From NCBI GenBank assembly GCA_937923405.1, contig CALDUY010000001.1:62001-126000 (forward strand): a DNA stretch of 64,000 nt, given 5' to 3'. Below, in pieces: positions 54,833 to 63,839 of the stretch. The notes under the pieces were generated by a model that was not told the DNA's origin, did no database searches, and was given only the letters and a program-made list of their open reading frames with translations. Position numbers and translations under genes: made by a program. Numbering within the stretch: position 1 is the first letter of the stretch; the number at the start of each line of letters is the position of its first letter. This stretch comes from an uncultured Gemmataceae bacterium. Its GTDB lineage: Bacteria; Planctomycetota; Planctomycetia; Gemmatales; Gemmataceae.

Positions 54833-57800
54833 TCAGTGGCCGACGAACTCTAGATCAATGCGGCTATGAGGGGTGAAATGATCTGTGGTGGTCATTTGCA
54901 AGTAGGCGTCGTGTCCGATCGTACCCATGTGTGCTAGATCAACGAGGGCCAGATTCCCCTTTTCCCGGTAGAAGATGATATCTTCGGAACTGCTGGCGAG
55001 TTGCAGGTCGATCTCTGGCATTGAAGAGTGAGTCAGTTTACGGAATTGTTCACTGGCGGCATCGTTTGGTGTAGCTAGCAGGGTCAGTTCGGTGGGCGTG
55101 ACCGTGAACTGCGCCACGCGGTTGAGCGTTAATTCTGGGGCCGCCTCGTTGAAGCAATTGACAATCTCGGCCTCGGCCTCCTGCGGATCGGAGAATTGCT
55201 CGAAAAACAGTTCAGCAACGCTGGTCGGTGGAAGATGACTGGCGGCATAGTCGCTGGCGACCTGAAGCATCGCTGCGTACACATCCTTGAGGATGTTCGC
55301 ACTAGTCAGACAGACATGAACCAAGGCAGTGAAGCGGCTTTGCAGCATCTCTTCCATCAGGCCGTCGAGTTCGAGTAAATGCTCGTCGGTAATGGCGTTC
55401 ATGTACAGATCCATCGCTTCCTGCAAGGTCTTGCAACCGGAGAGAAACAGAGTGCGACCGATGGTGGCCTCGCACCGTTTCGGCTGGCTGTTGCGCGAGA
55501 AGAAAGTCTGTTCGCCAGGTGGCGATTCGTCGAGCAAGCGAGCCAGTTCGGCGAGACGAACGCGGCAGTAGTTGACCTCACGCAGTTCATCGGAGAGATT
55601 GCCGCGCAGCCCCACGAAGGCTGCTGAGAGATGCTGCAACACCAGACTTTGATAGCGCCATTTCGGATAGGCTTTGAGCAGTTCCATCGTCTCCGCGGAG
55701 GTGAGACGCGGTCGGCCTTTGCCCTCTTTGGGCTGTCCGCCGGCCAGAACGCGTAGGTGTTCGTGAGCCTCAGCGGCTTTCTCGGCGAGATCACGGGCCA
55801 ATGGTTCGTGGTGGTGCAGTACCTGCTCGATGGTGGCCATCAACAATCGAATCGACTCCTCAGCCCCAGCGAGGCGAAACTCCGGCTCCTCGATCAGGCG
55901 AACCGTGATCTCGGCTAGTCGTTGGCTCCACTCCGCCCCCAGGCGATCCGATCCTTCGTGAAGCAGGGCGATCAACTGGGGCAGCTCGTCTCCGGGGTGA
56001 TCGTCCTGCGGTCGTCCGACGAGCTTTTCCAGTTGTTGCAGTGCAGCGGCGAGTTGTTCGGGATCCAGACCGCGCGATTCGGCCCGAGATCGGCGTCCCG
56101 GGGGTTCCCTAAGTGCCGAACCTTTGTTGAGCGGTTCCAGAATCGCCTGAAAGACGGACTCCGGGGGCTTGCCTAGCGCTTTGATCACCTCGGCCTGCAA
56201 CCGGTGGATGAAGCAATCCGCTCCCAGTTCGTGGTTTAACCACTGTTCCTGCACCCACTGTTGGGCCTGATCGCGAAGGGGGCGAGCGTCCTTGCTGGCC
56301 CAGCGTTGGACCAGTTTCTGACAGAGTTGCCGCCCCACGGCCTGGATGAGAATCTGTCGCGGCCAAGAGATTTGAAAGAGGTTAAATGTCTGAAAATACT
56401 GCCCACGCGATTCCCACGGAGTCGAGGGCAACCCCGCCCGAGCCAGATCAATCGCCTTGCCTAATGGGGTGGCCAGTTCACGGTAGAGTATCTGGCTGCA
56501 AAGGCCGAGCAGTTCCTGAGTCGCCACCTCGTCGCCCTCATCCGGGAAGGGCAACAGCACGGTGCGAGCGAACGGCGGGCCGACATCGTGAATTGGAGCC
56601 TCCCGCTCGTGGTAGTGAGCGGTAAACTCTGTCGTCGGTTTGCCGAAGTAGTTCAGTTCGACCAGGGCGGCATAGGTGTTGCCCAACGACATGACTTTGG
56701 TTCGGCTGCTGTCCAGGGGCGGCAACAGCAGCAGCCCGACGACGTCGGGGTTCTCGTAGCCGATCTGCCGCAAGAGTGCCCGAAGAGTATAGGCCAGATC
56801 GAGGAACATGCCGCTGCCGGTTCCCCCGCCCAACGCACAGATGACATAGACTCGGGGCCGGTTCGTGCGGATGCCCAACTTAGTGAGGCGAGCAGCATTC
56901 TGCAACGCAGAGGGATCGAGAATAGTCTCCAACTCCATTTGCAGGCGACGAGCGATCATCCGGTAGTTGTCGAGAAAGGCTAGCCGCCCCAACGCGCGAA
57001 CGCCTGTTGTCACCTGAGAGCGCGGAATCCGATAGAGCATCCGTGGGTTTAGCCAGGATTCCAGATCAGGGCGGCCATCTCGCGATTTGAGATAGTGGCT
57101 GGGGCGATTCAGCTGAGCTAGCACAATCTCGCTGGACGAGAGGCTGGTACTGCCCGCGCCGCGGGAGGCAAGTCGGACCACGTCCGAATCAGTGTCCAGC
57201 AGCAGGAAACGCAAGTGTCCCAGCTGGGTCAACGGTGCGACTTCGCGCTGAAGGAGTTCGCGTACCTTGTGCAGGACATTCAGTCCGACCTGGCCTAGAC
57301 CGATGACCAACGAGGGCATTAAACAACCGGGTCCGGTGGTTTCCGGCGGAGCGCGAAACGTGGTAGCCTGTGCCCCTAGGACAGCCTGATCGACCCCGCG
57401 GATGCAGTAGGTCGCGCCCTGACTGGAGCCAGTGTCGGCCTGCAGCGCTGGCCCACGAATGTTGGCGGTAGCGGGTGCAGAAGAGGAAACAGGCGTCACC
57501 ACTCCTTGCCAACTGCCCGGAACCGAAGCTACTCCGGTGATCGCGGAAGCCTTCTCTCCCGCAGGCTTGGGCGTCTCTGACCCCAATAACAGTTCGACCA
57601 TCGTGCAACAGTTGGGGTATCGCTCATTCGGCTTCTTCGCCAAGGCTCGACGAATAATCGGCTGGTCGGCAGGCGGCAGCGGCGAGACGTTCGGCTCGGC
57701 GCTGATATGTTGCATGATCAGTTGGCGAACATTGCTGCCGGAGAACGGACGCTGGCCAGTGAGCAATTCTTGAAAGACGATAGCCAGACTATATTGATCT

Positions 57801-58393
57801 GAGAAGCGGCTGATCTTGCCGTCGAAGCTTTCCGGAGCGGCATAAACAGGAGTGATTCCCCCGGTCACGGTGGCCTGGGAGCCTTCTAGATCCTTGACCA
57901 GACCAAAGTCGGCCACCTTGACATGATTATGGACGAGGAAGAGATTCTGCGGCTTAATGTCGAGATGCTGGAGCTGATACTGCGAGTTCATCAGGTCCAG
58001 CGCCTCGGCAGTCTCGGCCATGTAGCGAAGCAGTTCGTCGCGCGGAATCCCAGGCAGTCCCTGGGCACGGGCTTCTTTGTAGCGATCCCATAGGTTGCGA
58101 TCGGCCAACTCCATCACGATGACGAGTTGACCGTCAATTATCTCGTAGCGTTCCAGCGACAGAATGTAGGGATGGCGGACATTCTTGACCCGTTCCAGTG
58201 CCCTCATTTCCTGCTTAGCGCGCTGGTCGGAATCACCAGCGCTACCCAGGTCTCCATAGACGAACTTGATCGCCTTTTGGATACCGCCTGGTGCCTCTGC
58301 GCGCCAAACTTCTCCGAATCCCCCTCCTCCAATTCGTTCGATCAGTCGGTAGCCGGGGATTGGTTCGGCGTTTGCTTCGACCCGCACTCCCAT
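54833..58393 (-). CDS. Ser/Thr protein kinase fused to a tubulin/FtsZ-like domain
   Basis: This is a 1186-residue multidomain protein. Residues about 15-275 are a Hanks-type kinase: glycine loop IGGGGFGEVW, Lys43 (AIKF), catalytic HLDIKPQN with Asp145, DFG at Asp162, and a P+1/APE-like YAAPESFDG. The catalytic His-Leu-Asp makes it a non-RD kinase. A Ser/Pro/Ala linker (about 276-355) follows. The second part starts LVIGLGQVGLNVL (about 361), continues with FLLLDTDSD, and has ALGGGTGSGMFLDL at about 521-534, the Gly-rich GGGTGSG signature of tubulin/FtsZ GTPases. The remaining ~600 residues are mainly helical without recognised motifs. No membrane helix is seen. Tubulin-like domains are described in bacteria; their coupling to a kinase suggests a phosphorylation-tuned GTPase scaffold, which is inference. 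It is convergent with waaA. Confidence 0.83.
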   Translation of the reverse strand: MGVRVEANAEPIPGYRLIERIGGGGFGEVWRAEAPGGIQKAIKFVYGDLGSAGDSDQRAKQEMRALERVKNVRHPYILSLERYEIIDGQLVIVMELADRNLWDRYKEARAQGLPGIPRDELLRYMAETAEALDLMNSQYQLQHLDIKPQNLFLVHNHVKVADFGLVKDLEGSQATVTGGITPVYAAPESFDGKISRFSDQYSLAIVFQELLTGQRPFSGSNVRQLIMQHISAEPNVSPLPPADQPIIRRALAKKPNERYPNCCTMVELLLGSETPKPAGEKASAITGVASVPGSWQGVVTPVSSSAPATANIRGPALQADTGSSQGATYCIRGVDQAVLGAQATTFRAPPETTGPGCLMPSLVIGLGQVGLNVLHKVRELLQREVAPLTQLGHLRFLLLDTDSDVVRLASRGAGSTSLSSSEIVLAQLNRPSHYLKSRDGRPDLESWLNPRMLYRIPRSQVTTGVRALGRLAFLDNYRMIARRLQMELETILDPSALQNAARLTKLGIRTNRPRVYVICALGGGTGSGMFLDLAYTLRALLRQIGYENPDVVGLLLLPPLDSSRTKVMSLGNTYAALVELNYFGKPTTEFTAHYHEREAPIHDVGPPFARTVLLPFPDEGDEVATQELLGLCSQILYRELATPLGKAIDLARAGLPSTPWESRGQYFQTFNLFQISWPRQILIQAVGRQLCQKLVQRWASKDARPLRDQAQQWVQEQWLNHELGADCFIHRLQAEVIKALGKPPESVFQAILEPLNKGSALREPPGRRSRAESRGLDPEQLAAALQQLEKLVGRPQDDHPGDELPQLIALLHEGSDRLGAEWSQRLAEITVRLIEEPEFRLAGAEESIRLLMATIEQVLHHHEPLARDLAEKAAEAHEHLRVLAGGQPKEGKGRPRLTSAETMELLKAYPKWRYQSLVLQHLSAAFVGLRGNLSDELREVNYCRVRLAELARLLDESPPGEQTFFSRNSQPKRCEATIGRTLFLSGCKTLQEAMDLYMNAITDEHLLELDGLMEEMLQSRFTALVHVCLTSANILKDVYAAMLQVASDYAASHLPPTSVAELFFEQFSDPQEAEAEIVNCFNEAAPELTLNRVAQFTVTPTELTLLATPNDAASEQFRKLTHSSMPEIDLQLASSSEDIIFYREKGNLALVDLAHMGTIGHDAYLQMTTTDHFTPHSRIDLEFVGH

Positions 58394-58541
58394 ACGTTAC
58401 ATCTCGCCGAGTTCCATCTAAGACGTTCGGAGTAAGGCACAATTCCAGGAGCAGACAGAGTAATTCGTCTAAGCATAGCTTTTTATCGTGTCAGTCGCAA
58501 ATAATCGGACTTCCTTCAAACAAAAAATTGCTTGGCCGCGA

Positions 58542-61106
58542 TTAGCCCCATACGACCAATCCGGTTTCCAAAGGGTTAGCCAGCTGGTCATGTCGGGGCA
58601 AAACACGCACCAAATAGCCGTGCTGTCCACTGGCACGGCAAGGAATGGTGCCCTCGAACCGCCACACCCCGTTCTCCCCAGCAGAGTCGTTGGTCGACAT
58701 GTTCACCGTGCTGGGCCGCGGGATCGAGCCAAGATTGTCGATCAGGCCATGGAAGAGCTGGACTTGAACATCATTGGGCGTGAGCGTGCCGAGGCGAACA
58801 TGCGCGGATACGGTTAGCTCATTGCCGACGTAAAGAGGGTCGTCACCGTTGGCTTCGACTCGGACGATCTTGACGTCGGCCCATTGCCGGTCGAGCTGCC
58901 GACGCCATTGGGCTAATTCCGCAGCAGTGCGAAGTTGATTGGCTCGCAGGGTCTGAAATCGCTGGGCACTGGGCAGATAGGCCAGCGTGGTGTACTCACC
59001 GACCATGCGTCCAGTGTTGTAGATCGGAGCTAGGCTGGCGATCGATCGTTTCATCCGTTTTAACCAACCACGCGGCAGACCGTCGTTACCTCGCTGATAA
59101 AACAGAGGGACAATTTCTTGTTCGAGCAAGTCGTAGAGCAGGCGGCTCTCGACCTCATCCTGATAAGCAAGATCGGAATACTCTTCGCCCGCACCGATGG
59201 CCCAGCCGTTGTCCCCAGCGTAGCCTTCGCACCACCAGCCATCGAGAATCGACAAGTTCAGCACGCCGTTGACTGCTGCCTTCATGCCGCTAGTACCGGA
59301 CGCCTCCAGAGGTCGACGCGGATTGTTTAGCCAGACATCGACCCCTTGGACAAGATAGCGGGCCACGTTCATGTCATAGTCTTCGAGGAAGACCAGTCGC
59401 CGTCGCAGTTCCGGTCGTCGCGTGAATTGAATGATCTCGGCAATCAGTTCCTTGCCGCCGTGGTCGCGTGGATGAGCTTTGCCTGAGAAGATGAACTGGA
59501 CTGGCCGTTCGGCGTTGTTGACGATCTGAGCTAGTCGATTCAGATCGCGAAAGACCAGCGAGCCGCGCTTGTAGGTGGCGAAGCGGCGAGCGAAACCGAT
59601 GGTCAGAGCATCGGGATCGAGAATCTCGTCGGCCAACGCCAACTCGGTCGGCAGAGCGTTGCGGGCGGCGAGTTGTTTTTTCATCCGACTGCGAGCAAAG
59701 GCAACGAGTCGCTCTCGGCGTCGTTCGTGCGTTCGCCACAGTTCAGCGTCGGGGATGCTGTCGATACGCTTCCAAATAGTCGCCTCATCGGGTCGACCGC
59801 TCCAGTGATTGCCCAAATAGCGATCAAACAGTTGCGACAGATCTGGGGACACCCAACTGGTTGTGTGGATGCCATTGGTGATGCTGGTAATGGGAATTTC
59901 CGGATCGGGCAGCGAGGGCCAGAGATTCCGCCACATCTTGCGCGAGACGACCCCGTGCAACTGACTGACGCCGTTGGCAAAGTTCGACAGCCGCAGAGCC
60001 AACACCGTCATGCCGAACGGTTCGGCGGCATCGGTGGGCTTAATTCGACCCAGTCCGAGGAACTGTTCCAGGGTGAGGCCGAGTTGCGGTAATAGCGGAG
60101 CGAAATAGTGTTCGACCAGTTGCGGCGCGAAGACGTCGTTGCCCGCTGGTACTGGGGTGTGTGTGGTAAATACCGTGCCGGCGCGGACCGCCTCCCGAGC
60201 GGTATCGAAGTCGCAGCCGAAGTATTCGATCAGTTCGCGGATGCGCTCCAGGCCGCAAAAGGCCGAATGGCCCTCGTTCATGTGGCAAACAGTCGGCTCT
60301 TTGCCCAGGGCACGCAGGGCCCGCACCCCGCCAATGCCGAGGATCATCTCCTGACGGATGCGCATGTCGTGATCGCCGCCGTACAGTCGCGCCGTGATCG
60401 TGCGGTCCTCCGGAGTGTTCCGCGAGATGTTGGTATCGAGCAAGTAGAGCGGCACACGGCCCACCTGCAAGCGCCAGATGCGAGCGAAGACTTCGCGGCC
60501 TGGGAGCGGCACGCTGATGACCACCGGGTCACCGTTAGCGTCGGTCTCGGCGAACAGTGGTAGATGGAAAAAGTCGTTCTCCGGATAACGTTCGCGCTGC
60601 CAACCATCAGCACTAAGGTACTGGCGGAAGTAGCCTTCACGATACATCAGTCCCACGCCGACGAGCGGCAGCCCCAGATCGGAGGCACTCTTGAGATGAT
60701 CACCCGAGAGTACGCCCAGACCACCGGAATACACCGGAACGCTTTCGTGCAAGCCAAACTCCGCACTGAAGTAGGCAATCACCAGATTTTGCGCAGCCTT
60801 ACAGGTTTCCTGATACCACGAGGGAGCCGCTAGGTAGGCCTCGAACTCCTCCTCGACGCGATCCATGTGAGCCAGGAAGCCGTCATCATTGAGCAACTGT
60901 TCCAGGCGAGCCTGATCGATGGCTCCAAGAAGCTTCACGGGACTGTGCTCGACGGCCTCCCACAGGTCGGAATCGATACGACGAAACAACGCAGTGGCTT
61001 CATGGTTCCAGCTGATCCAAAGGTTATAAGCGAGTTTATGGAGTGCCTTCAGGCGTGGGGGCAACTGGGGGAGGACGGTGAACGTCCGAAACGAACTCGG
61101 AAGCAT
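58542..61106 (-). CDS. glgP: Alpha-glucan phosphorylase
   Basis: This 854-residue GT35 enzyme releases glucose-1-phosphate from alpha-1,4-glucans such as glycogen. It is the alpha-glucan phosphorylase type with an N-terminal DUF3417-like region (KALHKLAYNLWISWNHEATALF). Catalytic features are NEGHSAFCGLERI, TTHTPVPAGND, IPITSITNGIHTTSWV and the pyridoxal-phosphate Lys in EASGTSGMKAAVNG. The 3' end is rich in extra domain sequence (about 760-854, VRLGTLTPNDVQVQLFHG). No glycogen synthase or branching enzyme is nearby. It has no strong ribosome site. Confidence 0.93.
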   Translation of the reverse strand: MLPSSFRTFTVLPQLPPRLKALHKLAYNLWISWNHEATALFRRIDSDLWEAVEHSPVKLLGAIDQARLEQLLNDDGFLAHMDRVEEEFEAYLAAPSWYQETCKAAQNLVIAYFSAEFGLHESVPVYSGGLGVLSGDHLKSASDLGLPLVGVGLMYREGYFRQYLSADGWQRERYPENDFFHLPLFAETDANGDPVVISVPLPGREVFARIWRLQVGRVPLYLLDTNISRNTPEDRTITARLYGGDHDMRIRQEMILGIGGVRALRALGKEPTVCHMNEGHSAFCGLERIRELIEYFGCDFDTAREAVRAGTVFTTHTPVPAGNDVFAPQLVEHYFAPLLPQLGLTLEQFLGLGRIKPTDAAEPFGMTVLALRLSNFANGVSQLHGVVSRKMWRNLWPSLPDPEIPITSITNGIHTTSWVSPDLSQLFDRYLGNHWSGRPDEATIWKRIDSIPDAELWRTHERRRERLVAFARSRMKKQLAARNALPTELALADEILDPDALTIGFARRFATYKRGSLVFRDLNRLAQIVNNAERPVQFIFSGKAHPRDHGGKELIAEIIQFTRRPELRRRLVFLEDYDMNVARYLVQGVDVWLNNPRRPLEASGTSGMKAAVNGVLNLSILDGWWCEGYAGDNGWAIGAGEEYSDLAYQDEVESRLLYDLLEQEIVPLFYQRGNDGLPRGWLKRMKRSIASLAPIYNTGRMVGEYTTLAYLPSAQRFQTLRANQLRTAAELAQWRRQLDRQWADVKIVRVEANGDDPLYVGNELTVSAHVRLGTLTPNDVQVQLFHGLIDNLGSIPRPSTVNMSTNDSAGENGVWRFEGTIPCRASGQHGYLVRVLPRHDQLANPLETGLVVWG

Positions 61107-61424
61107 CTCGACTTCTCAGTGGGTTCAGGGGTCCAACCATCCGGGAGAGGAACGGATGACTCGACGATAGAGCGCGTCGCTAGATAGTGAAGCGGATCGC
61201 AGGCGGATTAATCGCCGCAGTAGGTAGCCGCAGGCTTCAGCCTGCGAACAAGCTTCCTACCCCACTGGCGCTACACCATCTTGAGCATCGCTCTAGTGTC
61301 TCTAATTGATTTATGGAAGCAAGCCCGCGTTCTTCAAGTGAAGAACGCGCGATTCCTCAATCTCTATTTTATAGGTATTAAAACTATTATTATCCTTTTA
61401 GAATTTATAGAGATGAGTTCCGCT
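61107..61424. other. Intergenic region between glgP and the alpha/beta hydrolase gene
   Basis: This 318-bp gap contains repeat copy 2 (61221-61295), a perfect 10-bp hairpin CGCGTTCTTC-AAGT-GAAGAACGCG (61326-61349), and an AT-rich block (about 61370-61415). The hairpin sits downstream of the minus-strand hydrolase gene and may terminate it. The glgP promoter must also lie in this interval. No coding sequence is supported. Confidence 0.5.
61221..61295 (+). repeat. Dispersed palindromic intergenic repeat, copy 2
   Basis: GGTAGCCGCAGGCTTCAGCC (from 61223), then TGCG and a CGCTACACCAT...ATCGCTCTA tail, match copy 1 at 19951-20008 in sequence and order. The CGCAGGC/GCCTGCG pair forms a 7-bp stem. 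Both copies lie in non-coding DNA. Confidence 0.55.
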
Positions 61425-62279
61425 TCAGCCTAGCTCCAGAGCGTGGTGCGTCTCTAGCCAGCGTTCTATGTCGCGGAAAAACGGCAACGGATCGTGTTCA
61501 AACTCCAGCGTGTGGCTGGCCTCGGAATATTCGATGATCTTGGCGTCGCGAGTTGGAAACCGCTCGACGTAAGCACGTGTCTTGGCGTTGCTGATGATTC
61601 GATCGCGTCCACCTAGCAGCAATAGTACCGGAACGTGAATCTTGGTGTGCGCCTGACGCATCAAGTGATCGAGCCTCCGGCTGGCGAAAAGCAATCGCGA
61701 CGTCGCCTGGTGCAAGGACAAGGAATCCTCGTTGAGGTACTGAATCCATTCCGGAGTAGTGGTGAACAGTTCTGGGTCATCTAGTGGAATGGGAAAGCGC
61801 TTAGTCGGCCAACAGAGGCGAGCCAGGGCGATCGCCACTTTCTCACCGAACGACATGCCGAGGCGAGGAAAGAAACCGGGAGCTATCAGGATCAAGCCTT
61901 TGGAACCGCCGGGCACCCAGTATTCCAGGGCAACCGCCAACTTCGCCCCCCAGGAAATGGCCATCAGATAAGGAGGATCGGCGCAGTAAGCCGCGATGAA
62001 CTCGTTGAGGTCGGCAATTAGTCGACGGTAGCTGGGGGTGTCGCCGCGTGCCTGCTGGTTGAGGCCGCTGCCGCGACGATCGAGAAACAACACCTCCCAA
62101 CCGGCGCGGGCCAGGTGCGAACAACTGCCGACGTACCAGCCACCGTGACTTTGGATGCCATGAATCCCGATCAGCTGACCACGCTGTCGTCCCTGGGCGG
62201 GGTAGCGGCGAAAGTACATCGGATAGCCGTCCGAAGCCGTAAATGTCTCGACCACGAAGGGATCGGCAACGGTCTCCAT
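61425..62279 (-). CDS. Alpha/beta hydrolase (lysophospholipase-like)
   Basis: This 284-residue alpha/beta-hydrolase fold protein shows the HGIQSHGGWY oxyanion region, a nucleophile elbow LMAISWGAK with Ser109, LLLGGRDRIIS with the acid Asp and EASHTLEFE with the His. The elbow lacks the first Gly of the usual GxSxG (it is Ala). It resembles monoacylglycerol lipase/lysophospholipase types by its HGIQ-H and FLDRRGSGLN features. The substrate is unknown. GGGAG precedes the ATG; it lies 21 bp after the enolase-superfamily gene in the same direction. Confidence 0.85.
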   Translation of the reverse strand: METVADPFVVETFTASDGYPMYFRRYPAQGRQRGQLIGIHGIQSHGGWYVGSCSHLARAGWEVLFLDRRGSGLNQQARGDTPSYRRLIADLNEFIAAYCADPPYLMAISWGAKLAVALEYWVPGGSKGLILIAPGFFPRLGMSFGEKVAIALARLCWPTKRFPIPLDDPELFTTTPEWIQYLNEDSLSLHQATSRLLFASRRLDHLMRQAHTKIHVPVLLLLGGRDRIISNAKTRAYVERFPTRDAKIIEYSEASHTLEFEHDPLPFFRDIERWLETHHALELG

Positions 62280-62300
62280 GTAGCGTTCTCCCAGACGTTC

Positions 62301-63467
62301 TCAAAGGAGACGAATCTGTTTTACCGTGACCCGCTCCAGCGCCTGTGGATCAATGTCCACTCCTAGACCAGGGCCGACAAGGGCCGGTGCCTTGCCTCCC
62401 AGACTAAAAGTCAGGTCGGTCAGTCCCAGTGCATCATAGACCAGACGCGAGTCATAGGATCCCTCGACAAAACGTAATTCGACAAGACAGCTGGCGAAGT
62501 GACGACCAGCGGCAGACAGAATGGCGGTTTCGCCAACCTGACAACCGAGCTGACAGCCCAGGCCGTGCTGTTTGGCCAGCTGCACCAGTCGTAGCGACGG
62601 AATGAAACCGCCGCACTTCGATAGCCGCACGTTGAACAGATCGCACCAGCCGTTGGAGATGGCACGTTCTGCATCGAGACGGCCACACAGCGACTCGTCG
62701 AGCATGATCGGGGTGTGGACCGCGCGGCGCACCTCGGCCAAGCAGGCAACTTCCTCGTGGGCCACCGGTTGCTCGACGCTGGCGATGCCGAACGGTTCCA
62801 ACTCACGAATCCGAGCAACGACTTCGCTGGGCGACCAAGCTTCGTTGGCATCGACACGCAGTTCGACCTTTGCCCCGACACAGCGGCGAATGGTACGCAG
62901 ACGTTCGACGTCGTTCTGCCCGGCGATGCCGACCTTGACCTTGATCTGTCGCAGGCCGTAGACCCGTTGTAGCAAAGCCACCAAGCGGAGCTTCAGGCCC
63001 TTGGCCGAGGTGATCGCCCCCGAGTAGCGAACCGAGGAACGAGGCGAATACAACTCGGGAGCGAGCAGCTGAACAACATGAGAGAGTGGCTGGTGAAACC
63101 GTCGCCCACAGGCGTCGAGCCAGGCCAACTCGACGGCGCAGCGGGCGGCGTTGCCCTGGATGCCGCGCTCGTCTCCTGGGGTTGCTGCCAGCCGCAATCG
63201 TTCGGCTTGCTCGACCGCTTCGGCGAAGGAACGGCAGGCGGTTAGCTGGCGATCCAGTTGACTCCGTTGCAACAGTTCCAACACCGAATCGATCGTCTCT
63301 CCAGTGACGTAGTCGCGTGGGACGCCTTCGCCGTGCCCGACGCTACCATCGTCGAGGACACAACGAACCACGACGTTGTCGGTCTGCTGGCGAGTGTGCG
63401 AGGCATGACGAATCGGACGCCGCAAGCGAATGCGTGTGTGCCGGGCAGTTAGCTCGACAATTTTCAC
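62301..63467 (-). CDS. Enolase-superfamily enzyme (muconate-lactonizing subgroup)
   Basis: This 388-residue protein starts at GTG 63467, with GGAGGG 6-7 nt upstream; the ATG at 63554 has poor support. It has the N-terminal capping domain and the (beta/alpha) barrel with the acid/base Lys of KVKVGI, metal ligands in RVDANEAW, VEQPVAHEE and MLDESLCG, and the second catalytic Lys in NVRLSKCGG. The KxK plus Lys arrangement places it in the MLE subgroup, which includes o-succinylbenzoate synthase and dipeptide epimerases; which activity it has cannot be decided here. It is followed by the hydrolase gene. Confidence 0.87.
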   Translation of the reverse strand: MKIVELTARHTRIRLRRPIRHASHTRQQTDNVVVRCVLDDGSVGHGEGVPRDYVTGETIDSVLELLQRSQLDRQLTACRSFAEAVEQAERLRLAATPGDERGIQGNAARCAVELAWLDACGRRFHQPLSHVVQLLAPELYSPRSSVRYSGAITSAKGLKLRLVALLQRVYGLRQIKVKVGIAGQNDVERLRTIRRCVGAKVELRVDANEAWSPSEVVARIRELEPFGIASVEQPVAHEEVACLAEVRRAVHTPIMLDESLCGRLDAERAISNGWCDLFNVRLSKCGGFIPSLRLVQLAKQHGLGCQLGCQVGETAILSAAGRHFASCLVELRFVEGSYDSRLVYDALGLTDLTFSLGGKAPALVGPGLGVDIDPQALERVTVKQIRLL

Positions 63468-63608
63468 GGTTGGCCCTCCACGAAATTCTTCTTCAAGATA
63501 GTCGGAAAAATCTGGTTGGGGAGGATTGCGGGATTGTGCCGGTTCGTCTAGCATGACCCTCAGGAGCCCCTTTTGGAGTAAAGGGGAAGCAATCAGGGAG
63601 ACATCAAC

Positions 63609-63827
63609 ATGGCTCCAATCTCAATGGAAGACTCGCCCGTACAACTGATCTTGCACCTGCGACGCACCCCCTCGTTGAGGCGGGTGGTTGTCGAGGAATC
63701 GGACTCCAGCGTAATTCTGACCGGCACCGTAGCCAGCTACTATCACAAGCAACTCGCACAGGAAGCCGTTCTACCAAAACTCCGAGGTCGAAAGCTGATC
63801 AATCGACTCGTCGTGGTACGAAACTGA
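63609..63827 (+). CDS. Small BON-domain-like protein
   Basis: This 72-residue protein is made of essentially one BON-type unit: LRRVVVEESDSSVILTGTVAS, then YYHKQLAQEAVLPKLRGRKLINRLVVVRN. Usual BON proteins are exported and bind membranes or phospholipids, but this one has no signal peptide. GGGAG lies about 8 nt before the ATG, supporting real expression. It is divergent from the enolase-superfamily gene and convergent with hemE. Confidence 0.72.
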   Translation: MAPISMEDSPVQLILHLRRTPSLRRVVVEESDSSVILTGTVASYYHKQLAQEAVLPKLRGRKLINRLVVVRN

Positions 63828-63839
63828 ACCCGACCAAAC

